This document shows positions 1-11,263 of a stretch of DNA of 64,000 bases, piece by piece (the stretch's first letter is position 1; every line of letters begins with the position of its first letter). Position numbers and translations under genes: made by a program. This DNA comes from Tretioscincus oriximinensis (taxonomy: Eukaryota > Chordata > Lepidosauria > Squamata > Gymnophthalmidae): NCBI GenBank assembly GCA_022410635.1, contig JAJVDF010000302.1, positions 300,144 through 364,143 of the forward strand, read 5' to 3'. The notes beneath the pieces are model-generated. The model was not told the origin of the DNA. It worked only from the letters and a program-made list of their open reading frames with translations, and did no database searches.

Positions 1-89
1 CTTCCCTCCCTCCTTCCCTCCCTCCTTCCTCTCTTTCTTGCCCCTTCCCTCTTATCCTCCCCCTTCCTTTCTCCCTTCCTCTCTTCCTT
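1..89. repeat. CT-rich (CTTCC) simple repeat
   Basis: Pure pyrimidine-rich run of degenerate CTTCC/CCTT units at the left edge, continuing out of the window. Confidence 0.8.
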
Positions 90-464
90 GTATGGGCACG
101 CATACAAACACGGGTGTTACAGCACCACACCCCACTGCCCAGAGAGCCACAAAGAGCCACTCTGGACATGCTCAGAGGCACCTGCTTGCCTACTGTGCAG
201 CAGGCAGGGGTGGCGCCACTCTCCGCAGGGACCCTGGCCTGGCGCTCCGGGGATTGTGCACCAGGCTCCAGAACTCTACACATGCCCAGAGGCCCGTTTT
301 TCCACCAAAGCTCCCCAGTGTGCTTTTCTGTAGGATCAGCAGGGCCGCCCCACAGAGCCTTGTTCATAGCTTGGAATAGGGGCCTGGCATCTGCATGCTG
401 GAGTAGGCTATGGCAGGTGCCGGATGAGGCCTGCCATAGTCTATACTCACACATGGTTGGTGCT

Positions 465-958
465 ACAGAACTTTATTTAGAGCACACTTGGAATCCTGGG
501 TTCAGTTCTGGGGGCCCCAATTTAAAAAGGACATTGATAAACTAGAGCAAGTACAAAAGAGAGTTACAAGGATGCTGAGTGGTCTGGAAACCATGAGGTC
601 CTATGAGGAACGATTAAAGGATCTGGGGATGTTTAGTCTGCAAAAGAGAAGACGGAGAGGAGACCTGATAGCTGCCTATAAATACCTGAAGGGCTTTTCA
701 CAGAGCAGAGGGATCAGCCTTGTTCTCGTGGGCACATGGAAGGACCAGAAACAATGGGATGGAACTGCAAGGGAGGAGATTTAGATTAGATATTGGAAAA
801 AACTTCCTGACAGTCAGGGTGATAAACCAGTGGAACAGGCTGCCACAGGGGGTGGTGAGTTCGCCTTCATTGGAAGTCTTCAAACAGAGTCATCTGTCTG
901 GGATGGTTTAGGGAATGGCCCTGGAGGTCCCTTCTAACTCTAGGATTCTATGATTCTA
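465..958 (+). mobile_element. CR1 LINE, 5'-truncated 3' end
   Basis: Broken reading frames give the familiar CR1 reverse transcriptase C-terminus: [20 protein letters not shown], then [29 protein letters not shown] and NQWNRLPQGVVSSPSLEVF. It ends in the CR1-type short octamer repeat (GATTCTAT units) at about 940-958. It is truncated and frameshifted, so inactive. Confidence 0.88.
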
Positions 959-1514
959 CTCTGGGCATGTGCAGAAGCCTCCTCCTCTGCACAGATACAT
1001 GGCATGCCCTGGCACATGTTTGGGATCAGGGTTTTCAAATGCTCAGAAATAAACTTTCCCCTCAACCTTGGGGTTGCCAGATAAAATCTTGGCTAGAACT
1101 TCGCACCTTTAATAGATGGGCAGGGGTGGACTGGCCTGGGAGGCAGTTTTCCTGATGGCAAGTGGGCCCACCCACCCAGCCCTGGGGCTATTTGCATTTT
1201 AAAAACTGTGTACTTGCAGCTGCAAGCTGCCCTAGTGTACCTGCTTCCTGTTTTATGGTTTTAAGTTGTATTTCTGCCTGCTTTTCTACACTGTTTTTTT
1301 CACAATGAGAAGTGCTTATTTAAAAGCTTGGATGCCCAACAGGTTCATGAAACTGGGTCTAGGAGCAGCAGCCCAAATGTGTCAAAAGTGAAAAATTGTG
1401 ACGGTTGAGCTAATGGCGGGGTATGCTGGGAAGTGTAGTCTGAGCAGCGGCAGTCTCTTCTGCCGAGCCTGCGTGGACCTTGCCCTGTGAGCCCCTGGGA
1501 GGGAGAAGCCTCTT

Positions 1515-1823
1515 TAGAAGAAGAGGAAGAACTGCGCTCTTATACCCTGCTTTTCTCACCTTTCGAAGGTACTCAAAGCGGTTTACAAGGGCATTTTTGC
1601 CCGAAGGCTGACATTCTGTCTTCCCCATCAGGTTGTGGTGGTTCCCATGTATCTACTTGCAGTCAGTTGCCATTTCTTGCAATTCATGCTTTCGAACAGC
1701 TGGGTTGGCTAGAGCTGCAGTCTAGTGGAAGGGGCTCAGCCCTCCCCACGTCCACACAGGGCCTCCGAACCCCACCTCCCAGGTCAGAGACGGATTCCTT
1801 AGCCACTGAGCCATCCGTGCCTG
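1515..1823 (-). mobile_element. tRNA-derived SINE with BovB-like tail
   Basis: On the minus strand a tRNA-like head carries an A box (TGGCTCAGTGG) and a B box (GGTTCGGAGGCC-like). A conserved body follows, then a 3' tail resembling BovB LINE ends (gag..cctttcg..gagaaaagcagggtataag) and TTC repeats. This is the most abundant SINE of the window. Confidence 0.8.
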
Positions 1824-2157
1824 AGGCAATCTTTAGCCAATCTGTGCCCAGTTCCTCCCAACGGACACGTTTTTCCTGCTTACAGGAAGGTGATTAGGAA
1901 CCTGTCTAAAGCTATTAAGATTGTAAACTTCTAACGCTTGTTTTATTGGGTAACCCTAATCCTACTCTTGCCTATGCCTCCTGGTACGGAGCTGCCTCAG
2001 GTAAGATCATATAGGAATTTTAGCAGGCTCCACATATACTGTTTATTCAGGCTTAAAGAGCAGGTCAGGTTGGCATAGTTTATGCCCTTTAGAGAAACAA
2101 CCGTCTTCGTCTTCGTCCAGAAAGTCTAGTAAGGGGGCTTCCTGGTTTGTGTCTGCA

Positions 2158-2330
2158 CAGCTCCATGGAGTCAGCTGGGCGACCTTGAGCAAGTCACAGT
2201 TCTTCAGAGCTTTCTCAGCCCCACCTACTTCGAAGGCGTCTGTTGTGAAGAGAAGCCCCTCTGATTTCCTTTGGGTTGAGAAAAATGGGGTCTAAAAACC
2301 AGCTCCTGCTCCTTGTTTCCTTTTTCCCTC
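2158..2330 (+). mobile_element. SINE fragment
   Basis: Contains the body segment gagcaagtcacagttcttcagagct..ctcagccccacctacttc and the tail tttcctttgggttgagaaa shared with other SINEs here (40395, 58300). The tRNA-like head is missing or diverged. Confidence 0.6.
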
Positions 2331-2378
2331 CTCCTTCTTTTCCTCCTTCTTTTCCTCCTTCTCCTTTTTCTTCTTCTG
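2320..2378. repeat. Pyrimidine microsatellite
   Basis: CTCCTTCTTTTC units repeated in tandem. Confidence 0.8.
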
Positions 2379-3501
2379 ACATTTTAAGCACATTTTAATC
2401 CTTGCCTGGGAATTCAAGAGAACCTTTTCTGAGCAGGTTCTGTGCAAAACTAACCCTCCACTGAGTACCCCAGAACCTCCAATGCTAAAGTTCTACGCTT
2501 ACCTTTCCTCGAAGTTAAATGATGTGATTTGGGGGTTGAACGAGACCAATTTCCACTCCTCGGCTACATTTCTGAGGTCCCGTCCCTACTGGGCTCAACC
2601 TTGGGACTGAGCTTGGCCATCCACATGCCAGTGTAGGCTATGGCAGGCCCCGTTTCAAGATACAGCCCAGAATAAGGCTCAGTGGGGACAGGGCCTGAAA
2701 GTAGCCCAGGAATCGTATTTCCCTCCCTTCCTTCCTTCTCCCCAGCCCCTCCCATCCCCTCTGCTTGCTTCTGTCCTGCATTTTGGATAGAAAATTAAGT
2801 GTGGAGAACCATCTGTCAGCCCCCCTCCTCCTCCCCAGCTCCATTATCCTCTTGAAGGAAACCTGAGAAGAATCCTTATCTCTTCCCCATTGCAAAGGGG
2901 ATCCTGCCTGATGCCTTTGTCTGTGCCTGGTTGTGCTGCCCCTGGGCCACCTGGTTCCTCCTCCTTTTTGTACCTGATCACAGAAGGTCTTTCAATGGAA
3001 GGAAGAGGAAGAGGGGAGAACAAGGGAGCCACTTCTTGGGTTCCAAAATGGTTTCTCTCGCCTGCGCTTCCTTGTGCTCGCCTGTGTGCCAGCACCCTGG
3101 CTGAGGGCCAAAGGAGTTAGACAAAGGAGCCAAAGTAATTTAATATATCGGATTTGCAGTGATACGGCCGCGGACGGTTGCCGAGTGGCCGCGGGAAGCG
3201 TACCGTGGGGGGGGGGGGGGGGCCTGCACGGCCGCCCGGTGCTTGGCTCCCCCTTTGCTTCTTTTTCATAGAATAATAACAATAAAACGTTTATTTATAA
3301 CGCCCTTTTTCCCCCCAGGGGTCTTACAGTAAAACTTCAGAACCATAATTAGGATACATGATTCTCATAACGAACAACAAAAACTCCCACCCATTTATTC
3401 ATCATCCCCCCCAACCTGCCTCCTCTGAAAACAGACAATGGCGTCCTCCTAATCTAAGCTCCAGATCAGGGGTGGGGAACCTGTGAAGGGCCATTTTGAT
3501 A

Positions 3502-4450
3502 CGAGGTGTGTTCAAAAAGTATCGAACCTTAAATTTTCCCGCGTAAACCAATGAAGCGCGGGAGATTCCCTTTGGTGGAGATGTGGAGGGGACATTCATG
3601 CGCAGCCGTGAATTCTTTCCCGCCCGCAGATCACGTCAGTTGCTGCCAGTTGGCCAATGTGTGAAGACCATGTAGAGAGCGGCCGTCGGATTTCAGTTTC
3701 TGTAAAATGACAGAAAAACTTGAGCAGCGATATTGCATCAAATTTTGCTACAATCTTGGCGATACTCAAGTGGAAACCATTCGCAAGATTGAACAAGCTT
3801 TCGGGGACGATGCCATGAGCACCTCACGGATAAAGGAGTGGTACAAACGCTTCAAAAATGGCCGCACATCAGTGGACAGCGAACCACGTTCAGGCAGACC
3901 CTCCACAAGTCACGTTGACCGTTTTCTTTGATTCCCGTGGTGTGGTGCATCATGGGTATGCACCACAAGGCCAAACCATCACAAAGGAGTATTACCAGGA
4001 GGTACTTCGCCGCCTTCGTGATGCTGTGCGACGCAAACGACCGGACCTGTGGGCAGCAAAATCTTGGCAGCTCCATCACGACACCGCACTCGCCCATTCA
4101 GCGCATGTAATTCAGGCTTTCTTAGCCAAACACAACATTCCTGTGGTTCGTCAGGCCCCATACTCACCTGACATGGCTCCGTGTGACTTTTGGCTATTTC
4201 CCAAGCAGAAAATGACGCTGAAAGGGACCCGATTTGAATCAAGAGAAGACATCATGCGGAATGCGACAGACCGGCTGAACAACCTTCCAAGAACTGCGTT
4301 CCAGGCGTATTTCCAAAAATGGCAGAAGCGGTGGGAGAAGTGTGTGCATCACCAAGGAGGCTCCTATGAAGGGGATTAAAGTTTCGGACCTCCAAATCAA
4401 TAAATATATAAATGCCGACCAAAGGTTCGATACTTTTTGAACACACCTCG
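3502..4450 (+). mobile_element. Mariner (DD34D) transposon, internally deleted
   Basis: Perfect 29-bp terminal inverted repeats, beginning CGAGGTGTGTTCAAAAAGTA, are flanked on both sides by the TA target duplication (3500-3501 and 4451-4452). The transposase starts at 3707. Its N-terminal helix-turn-helix half reads well (RYCIKFCYNLG, TSRIKEWYKRFKNGRTSV) up to about 3920. The catalytic C-terminus follows in another frame (3858-4379) with HHDTALAHS and APYSPDMAPCDFWLF, whose two aspartates are 34 residues apart. The segment with the first catalytic Asp is deleted, so the 949-bp copy is shorter than the usual 1.3 kb and non-autonomous. Confidence 0.93.
3707..4379 (+). pseudogene. Mariner transposase remnant
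   Basis: The N-terminal 70 residues in one frame (3707-3931) are followed by the C-terminal part in a second frame (readable from about 3858 to the stop at 4377-4379). A deletion and frameshift near 3905 remove the TGDETW-type block with the first catalytic residue. The rest is strikingly free of stops, suggesting a fairly recent insertion. Confidence 0.85.
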
Positions 4451-4627
4451 TATTTGTAAAATCACCAGGGGGGCCACTCCAATCTTAGTCACACATTTGC
4501 TTTTATCTCAACTTTCGTGCTGAAGATCTTGCCCTACTTGGCACGCACGAAGTTACTCTGGTTTTCCGTCTAGTTCGGAAATGGTTCTTCTGGTTTTCAG
4601 TCCCTCAGGACAGAAGACAGTCTACAT

Positions 4628-4815
4628 CAGACCTGGGCAAGGGGCGGCCCGAGGGCCACATGCGGCCCTCCTACTGTCTCTGACCGGCCCGCCCCTCTTA
4701 GCTCAGAGTTATATACAGTATTGGGTAGAACTGAGTTAACTATATTAATCCGGCCCTCTAAAACCACCCCAATTTCTCATGCGGCCCCTTGGGAAAAATT
4801 AATTGCCCACCCCTG
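4628..4815. mobile_element. hAT-type MITE with 8-bp target duplication
   Basis: Starts CAGACCTGGGCAAG and ends TTGCCCACCCCTG, with internal GGCCCGAGGGCCACATGCGG. It is flanked by the identical octamer GTCTACAT at 4620-4627 and 4816-4823. An 8-bp duplication with CAG..CTG ends is the hAT signature. No coding capacity. Confidence 0.88.
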
Positions 4816-4823
4816 GTCTACAT

Positions 4824-5968
4824 GCACGTGTGGGACTTGGGGTCCGACCCACTGCTCCATGCAGGATTTAGTAAACCAGCAGTGGCTCCTTTTGAGTTCT
4901 TGTGTTCTTATCCTGGATAGGTAAACTATCTGGCACCCTGGTTCTTCCACTGAAGGAGAATTAGCCACTTTCCGTGGCAGCCACTGATTGTTTGTCTTCA
5001 TGGACAGGTAACGGGGGTTCGCTTTCCACGTTATTAGATGCCTTACGGAGATCAAAGGCAGCTTGGTCCGGAGTAGTCAGACACTTGTAATAGGAATCAC
5101 ACGGGAACACAACTTGGATCAGGAAGCAGTTTCAGGAGGCCCACGGGTCATGGAGTCCTCCTGAATGACCCCGAGTTCAATCTTTTATTGACCCAAAACA
5201 GAAGGCGTGTATCAAAGATTATGACGTCCAAAAAGGGGCTGGTACAGCACACGTGGATCAGGGCGGATCCAGGTTGTGACCTGTGTGACGTGGTTCTCTC
5301 CTCCCCAAGGAGGTGCAGCCTGGTCAGGAAACGCCAAATATGGTATGATGTTGGTCAACAGGATGGACCTCTATAGCCATTGTTTGCCTTTGCCATTGTT
5401 TGCCTTTGCCATTATTCTAATTACTGGAACCCAGTGATTCACCCACAGGAGAAGTAGTCTTAATGGTCCTAAATGGTTTATCTCCAGGCCACTATCAGAC
5501 TGATGTCTTCAGCCCAGGTGCACAGCCTGGTCAAACAAAGATAGTGCCTTTGCCACAATGGGTGCCAATTAATCCATTCAGTCTGGCAAGGTCTCTTGAG
5601 CAATGGATGCCCTTAGGTCGGGAAAGGGTGATTTGGTTGTTCCTGTTTACTCCTGGGCTGGGTTGACCAGAGATTTTTTCCAAAAATTTCCTTATAGGCC
5701 TCACTTTGGCTAGCCAGGGTCAATCCAGATATATTTTATATTAAATATATTAATGCCAATAAATATATGTCCCATGGATAATCCCAACAGACAGGAAGCG
5801 TTTTTCAGTGTCTCATCTAAATCTCCTCCCTTGCAGTTGAATTCTGTTCCTTCTAACCCTTCCTTGTGCAAGGGAGAATCAGGCTGGTCCTCCTGCACTG
5901 TGGCAGCCCTTCAGATCTCTGCAGACAACCACCAGGTCTTCTCTTGGGCTTCTCTTTTGTCTCTCATA
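4824..5968 (-). mobile_element. CR1 LINE copy split by an LTR insertion
   Basis: On the minus strand, 5968-5796 reads CR1 (DLVVVCRDLKG, then a [19 protein letters not shown] stretch). After the LTR at 5009-5789 the same copy resumes at 5008-4824 (QWLPRKVANSPSVEE, then the CR1 3' tail). The LTR target duplication GACAGG marks the break. 3' truncated by the neighbouring hAT element. Confidence 0.75.
5009..5789 (-). mobile_element. LTR (solo), copy A
   Basis: Bounded by a 6-bp target duplication GACAGG (5003-5008 and 5790-5795). On the minus strand it opens TGTTGGGATTATCC and ends ..CCCCCGTTA. A CAATAAA signal lies on the minus strand near 5185. It is homologous to the element at 13419-14315 over its ends and middle. 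No internal coding region, so probably a solo LTR of an endogenous retrovirus-like element. Boundaries are set by two independent insertions. Confidence 0.75.
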
Positions 5969-6127
5969 GGACGTGAGTTGCCACAGGAGGTGCTGAGTTC
6001 GCCTTCGCTGGAAGTCTTCAGACGGAGGCTGCACACTCATCTGTCTGGGATGGTTTAATGAATCCTGCATTGAGCAGGGGGTTGGACCCCATGACCCTGG
6101 AGGTCCCTTCTAACTCTAGGATTCTAT
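5969..6127 (+). mobile_element. CR1 3' end
   Basis: Reads LPQEVLSSPSLEVFRRRL followed by the conserved 3' UTR and a GATTCTAT end. It abuts the oppositely oriented CR1 at 4824-5968. Confidence 0.8.
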
Positions 6128-6341
6128 AGCAGTCCCTTAGGGTCTGTCCTCCCTGAGCCTTATTCTGGACAATATCTCAAAATAGGGTAGATGTGGCATC
6201 GGGTGGCCAAGGGCTGTCCCGGGATACAACCCAAATTAGACTCAGTGGGGACAGGACCTTGGTGTCTCCAGGGTGCTGCGGTTCAGAGTCAATATGGGAA
6301 TCCAATATGGGTGTTGCAGAAGGGGACTGAGGACTCCAATG

Positions 6342-6645
6342 TGTATTCACTCAGTTGCTAAGGGACCCGTCTCTCAGCTGGGAGTTGGGGTTTCGAGGCC
6401 CTGTGTGGGACGTGGGGAGGGCTGAGCACCTTCCACTAGCCTGTAGCTCTAGCCAACCCAGCTATTTGAAAGCAAGAATTGCAAGAAATTGCAACTGACT
6501 GCAAGTAGATACATGGGAACCACCAGAGCCTGGTGGGGAAGAGAGAATGTCAGCCTTCAGGCAAAAATAACCTTGTAAGCCACTTTGAGTCCCTTTGAAA
6601 GGTGAGAAAAGCAGGGTATAAGGACCAAGTTCTTCTTCTTCTTTG
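6342..6645 (+). mobile_element. tRNA-derived SINE with BovB-like tail
   Basis: Head with TTGCTAAGGGACCCGTCTCT and B box GGTTTCGAGGCC, body shared with 1515-1823, tail ending in TTCTTCTTCTTC. Confidence 0.82.
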
Positions 6646-7294
6646 GGGACTGATTTGTGTTCGGTGAGTACGTTAAAAAGAGAGTTGAGAGGAGAATGGG
6701 AGCGGAGGGGGACTGGGGATTCACTCTGCTTAGCACATTCGCATCTGTTTTTAAGCATTATGTGGATCCTCCCTGGGTGTTGCCACTCAGCAGGCCCTTG
6801 CTCTGGTTGCTGCTGCTTTATTTCATTTTACAGGGCCACATAGTGCATCATTTTCTCCTGGCGCTCAGAAATCTAGTTCTATTCGTCTGTGCCTAGTAAG
6901 GAGGGCTCTGTATACTAGTTTGTCTGGAATGCTTGAAGGTCACTGGGGTTTCAGCTAACCCCACTTTTCCCCTCCACTTTCTTCTATAATTAATTACAAT
7001 ATGATTGGTTTTGTGTGTATGTGTGTGTGTGTAGAAGCTACAGAATGCCAGTGGACGTGGCGTCTCCAATAATTTCGTTAGTTTCAACGTGTGTTTTAAG
7101 TTGCTTTTGCAGCCAGCATTTGCAACATCTTCTTTACCAGCGCCACCTTTCTTGCAATGTTTTTAAAAGCAAGATAAAGGGTTCCTTTGAAAGGAGGTTG
7201 GGTACATGCATTGCAGTGAAGCAAAATAGCTTTGCTGAAAGGGAGCTAGAACTTAATGGGATAAGCCTAGGTTTCAAGGAAGTAGCCATGTTAA

Positions 7295-7400
7295 GCTTTG
7301 ATCAGGAAGTCCAGCAAGGGGGGCTTGTGGTACCTTGGAGGCTAGCGAGGTGAAGGTAGGCAGCATGAGCTTTCATAGACAAGTCTACAAAAACCAAGCC
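7295..7400 (-). mobile_element. Penelope-like terminal repeat remnant
   Basis: Contains GTCCAGCAAGGGGGGCTTG and GAGCTTTCATAGACAAGTCT, matching the terminal repeat of the better preserved copy at 37595-38151. The minus strand shows the stem GTAGAC/GTCTAT followed by GAAAGC. Confidence 0.65.
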
Positions 7401-8216
7401 TTCTGTGACCGAGCAAGAAAAGGATCCTGCGGTGTTGGTGGACAATTCAATGAAGATGTCAACCCAGTGTGCAGCAGCAGCAAAAAAGGCAAATTCCATG
7501 TTGGGGATAATTAGGAAAGGAATCGAAAACAAGTCAGCGAATGTTGTTTTGCCTCTTTATAAATCTGTGGTGAGGCCACATTTGGAATACTGCGTTCAGT
7601 TCTGGTCACCACATCTCAAGAGGGACATTTTGGAACTGGAGAAGGTGCAGAAAAGGGCAACAAAAATGATCAAGGATCTGGAGCACCTCACTTACCAAGT
7701 CAGGCTGCAATGTCTGGGCCTCTTCAGCCTTGAAAGGCGACGTCTGGGAGGTGATCGGATTGAAGTGTACAAAAACATGCATGAGATGGATAGGGTAAAT
7801 TGGGAAAAAATGTTTTCTCTATCACACAACACAAGGACCAGAGGGGGCCCCCTTGAAACTGATGGGCAGAAAAGTGAGGACAGACAAAGGAAAGTATTTT
7901 TTCACCCAGAGGGTCATCGGCCTGTGGAATTGACTTCCTGAAGTGGTGGTGGTAGCTAACAGCTTGGATAGCTTCAAGACAGGACTAGACAGGTTTATGG
8001 ACACCGAGGGTATAAATGGATGTCTGGATGCTGCCTCTGGGGTGGAGCAACAGGCAGGACTCCTGAAATACCATTTGCTGAGAGTCATGAACAGGTGCAT
8101 ATTTTGCTTTCCTCTGCCCAGGTGCATCTGGTGGGCCTCTGTGTGACACAGAATGCTTGACTAGATGAGTTCTGGCCCGTTCCAGTATGGCTCTTCTTAT
8201 GTTCTTAAATCTGCTG
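7401..8216 (+). mobile_element. CR1 LINE 3' part, second subfamily
   Basis: Frame 7405-7941 reads CAAAAKKANSMLGIIRKGIE, VVLPLYKSVVRPHLEYCVQF, ELEKVQKRATKMI, then a frameshift. The 3' end is TTCTTATGTTCTT, a different octamer from the GATTCTAT subfamily, with the diagnostic 3' block gcatctggtgggcctctgtg. Confidence 0.9.
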
Positions 8217-8337
8217 TTTCCAATGCTAGACAAAATCGACTTATTATTTCCTACATTCATTTCCCCACATAAAGTATGTCTCTGGCATTTGTCCCCTTGC
8301 ATCTATCCACTAGTCAAAACCTTCCTACAATAACTTT

Positions 8338-8508
8338 ATATGCCAATTTGACAGTGGATTTTCCTGGAGAACCACTGGAAAACCCAGATCGTCGGTATTA
8401 AAATACACAATCTGCTGGTTTATATAACAACCTGATGAGGAAAATGCAGCAGAAAATCAATTTGCAGGCAGATTACTGACCCTGTCTGGTCACAGCCTAC
8501 GACAGCCC
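8338..8508 (-). repeat. Unclassified interspersed repeat, copy 1
   Basis: Shares a roughly 150-170 bp pattern with 9121-9275 (+) and 29315-29500 (-): GGCTG(C/T)ATCCAG..CAGAGTNA.TAATCC, then ..TTCTGTTGCATTT.., then a CCAGGAAANCCA-like end. Class not recognised. Confidence 0.5.
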
Positions 8509-9120
8509 CAAACAGGGGAAAGCAGCTATTGTATCTTCGGTTGTATTGCATTATAATGGGTGCAGAGTGTATGCGTAGTGCCATAAATATGCCTGAGTGG
8601 TAGAAATCCAGGGATTTGGCGCAGTCTGCCTGTGTGAGAAGCATATACCTGCCAGTCTTGCGCTGCAGGAGATCGTCATGTTGACGCAATGAAGGCATGC
8701 GCCTGGATGTGCGCTTACTCTATGGGAACTCATGCTACCCACTTTTTTATTGTTAGTCTCTAAGGTACTCCCAAGACCCTCTGCTAATTGTCTGTATTGG
8801 CTGTGGAGAATCCAAGGTGGAGCCCTTAATACAACTGCTCAAATTGAATGTACAGGTCCAAATATTGGCTGCAGCAAATATAGATGTTGACAATTGACCG
8901 TTGTCTGGTTTACACTTTGAGCAGGTCACAGAGGAGCAAGTGAGGTCCATGTCTGTGTTTTGCATCAACTGCTGTTTTCCTAAACCTCTCAGATTAAAGA
9001 TGCAATTTGGGATTATATCCAAACCGTCTGGCTGCTTTTCCTCTAATCTGAGTCTCTTTGTCTTGCTAAACCATAAAAGCAATTGCTTGAATTGACTGGG
9101 TTTGATTCTCCCACATAAAG

Positions 9121-9275
9121 CTTTCTAGGCTGCATCCAGACAGAGTCAGTAATCCAATTTATAGTTGAACTTCTATTGCATTTAACTCACCAGCCTGCTA
9201 GATAAACCAGCAGATTTAAAAAACGATTATCCAGATTATCAGTAAACCTAGAGTTGCCATAATCTGTCCAAAACT
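9121..9275 (+). repeat. Unclassified interspersed repeat, copy 2
   Basis: Begins GGCTGCATCCAGACAGAGTC and follows the pattern described for 8338-8508 and 29315-29500. Confidence 0.5.
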
Positions 9276-9671
9276 GCGATCATTCTAACTTGTGGGTCTG
9301 GATCATCTCTTGCATCTTCTTCATGACTTCCATCCTGTCCGTCTGAGTGTGTCTGCCGGGCAATGAAGAAGAGAGAGCAAAGCCTCCAATGAGAGGCACT
9401 TCATTTAGTGTGTCTGTGTTTTAATATGCAAGCATTTGATCAGGTTTTCCTGCAGATTGGAATGTGAAGGTTGCTTTGGTAACATCCTGGCTTGAAGGTT
9501 CCTTTGGTGATGTCCTTCTTCCCCTCGTTTAGGGTTGCCCAAATCTGGGATTTTTACAAAACCGGCCAAGACAATCTTCTTGTCTACAAATCTGGGACGT
9601 TCCCGGTTTTCCGGGACGTATGGCACCCCTAGGTAAACTGGGAAAGCCAGCTGTGCAATCAGGATATAGTG

Positions 9672-10460
9672 TTAAATTGGAAAGGCACGGTAGTGCAAGA
9701 GGTTGAGAGCTTCGCTGTTTCAACAGAGATACCGGAATGCGAGGCCCATGTGTTGGCCGTAGAGAGGGGTCAGCGCCCTCTAGTGGCCTCAGCATTAGCC
9801 AAACTAGATGTTCGAAAGCAAGGACATTTGTGAGTAGATTAATGAGTACCATCACACCGTGGTGAGGAAGATAGAATAGATTTAAGCCTTCGAATAAAAA
9901 ATAACCTGGCCAGTCCTAAAGGAATTGCACTGGGCTGCCGATTCACTACCGATCGCAATTCAATATACTAACATTCATTACAAGGCCCTGAATGGTTTGG
10001 GCCCCAAATATTTGAAGGGACACATCCTCCCATTTGTACCTGCTTGCACCCTAAGATCTCCTGATGAGGTTCTCCTAACCAGTCCCACCTCATTTACTCA
10101 TCAAGGGGGTGTGGACACGTGGGGGGGGCTTCTCTGTAGTGTGACCTCCAGATTCTGGGACTTTCTCCCCTCTGAGGTGCCCATTCAGGTGCCTGGAGAA
10201 GACACAGCCTCCCCCCCCACACACATACCTTGGCTGAGCCAAAAATTCCTTCTTCCTTGAAGTCCTGTTATCTTTTTAATTTGCTCTATTTTAATCTGTT
10301 TTTTTTCATTTTCTTTATTGTGATCCGCCCTGAGACCTTTGGGTATAGGGTGGAGTATACATTTAAATTTAAATAAATAAACAAACAAACTCTGCAAGCC
10401 ACTTTGAGTCCCTTTGGGTGAGAAAGGCAGAGGTATAAAAACCAGGTTCTTCTTCCTCTA
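9672..10460 (+). mobile_element. tRNA-derived SINE split by an L2-like LINE
   Basis: The SINE head and body occupy 9672-9906 (ending near aaaaaataacctg). The matching SINE 3' tail (tgcaagccactttgagtccc..ttcttcttcc) resumes at 10393-10460. The intervening sequence is a separate L2-like copy. Confidence 0.75.
9907..10392 (+). mobile_element. L2-like LINE 3' end
   Basis: Reads KALNGLGPKYLKGHILPFVP and a degraded RFWDFLPSEVP, equivalent to the RLWNSLPLEVR motif of related copies. Then comes a 3' UTR ending ccgccctgagacctttgggt..aaataaataaac. It sits inside the SINE at 9672-10460. Confidence 0.75.
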
Positions 10461-10461
10461 A

Positions 10462-10640
10462 AGGTATGAACGAAGCCCTTTAAAACTGGAATTTACTCTC
10501 AGAAGAGGTGGTGGTTACTAGCAGCATGGATAGGGGTTTAGACAAGTTCATGGACACCAAGGGTATAAACAGTTACTAGGATGAATGTCTTGATGCTGCC
10601 TCTGAGGCGCAGTAACAGGCAGGATTCCTCAGATGCAATA
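10462..10640 (+). mobile_element. CR1 3' fragment
   Basis: Matches the 3' block of the second CR1 subfamily (acaagttcatggacaccaag, gatgctgcctctg.., aacaggcaggattcctcag) without its end. Confidence 0.7.
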
Positions 10641-10644
10641 AGCA

Positions 10645-11263
10645 GGCATTAATGGAGCCACTCACCTCCGTTAATGCGCATCGCTTTGTTAATTCTGTTC
10701 ACGAGGCACATGACAGGTACCCGGCAAAGGCCAGGACGCTGCGGCACCTCCCCTGTGAAGTCAGGCTGCAACATCTGGGCTTCTTCGGCCTTAAAAGACG
10801 ATGTTTGAGAAGGGATCTGATTGAAGTGTACAAAATCATGCATGGGATGGACAGGGTGAATAGGGAAAAAATGTTTTCTCTATCACACAACACGAGGACC
10901 AGAGGGCCCTCCTTGAAACTGATGGGCAGAAAAGTGAGAACAGACAAAGGAAAGTATTTTTTCACCCAGAGGGTCGTCGGCCTGTGGGGTTTTCTTCCAG
11001 AAGAGGGTGTGGATAGTTTCAAGACAGGACTAGACAGGTTTATGGACACCAAGGGTATCAATGGGTCCTAGGATGGATGCCCGGATGTTGCCTCCGGGAT
11101 GGAGCAACAGGCAGGACTTCTGAGATACCATTTGCAGGGAGTGATGAACAGTTGAAGATTTTGCCTACTTCTGTCCCAGGCTGCCCAGGTGAAATTGGAG
11201 GGCCACTGTGGGAGGCAGAAGGCTCTGGCTCAATTCAGGGCTCCTCTTATGCTCTTATGGAAA
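10645..11263 (+). mobile_element. CR1 with an unusual 5' junction
   Basis: The CR1 tail reads LQHLGFFGLKRRCLRRDLIE, VYKIMHGMDRVNREKMFSLS and HNTRTRGPSLKLMGRKVRTD. Upstream it is joined to a head, CTCACCTCCGTTAATGCG..TTCTGTTCACGAGGCA, that also precedes the CR1 copy at 13205. This suggests a shared chimeric family. Confidence 0.8.

Noticed and set aside
3468..3500. A second hAT MITE (caggggtggggaacctg) interrupted by the mariner
   Set aside because: Only one end is convincing; the partner end and target duplication beyond 4452 could not be located.
6342..6420. tRNA gene (A and B boxes present here and at similar loci)
   Set aside because: The boxes belong to SINE heads; no cloverleaf with an intact anticodon arm and acceptor stem is apparent.
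7405..7941. 178-codon frame as a host gene
   Set aside because: CR1 reverse transcriptase C-terminus, frameshifted.
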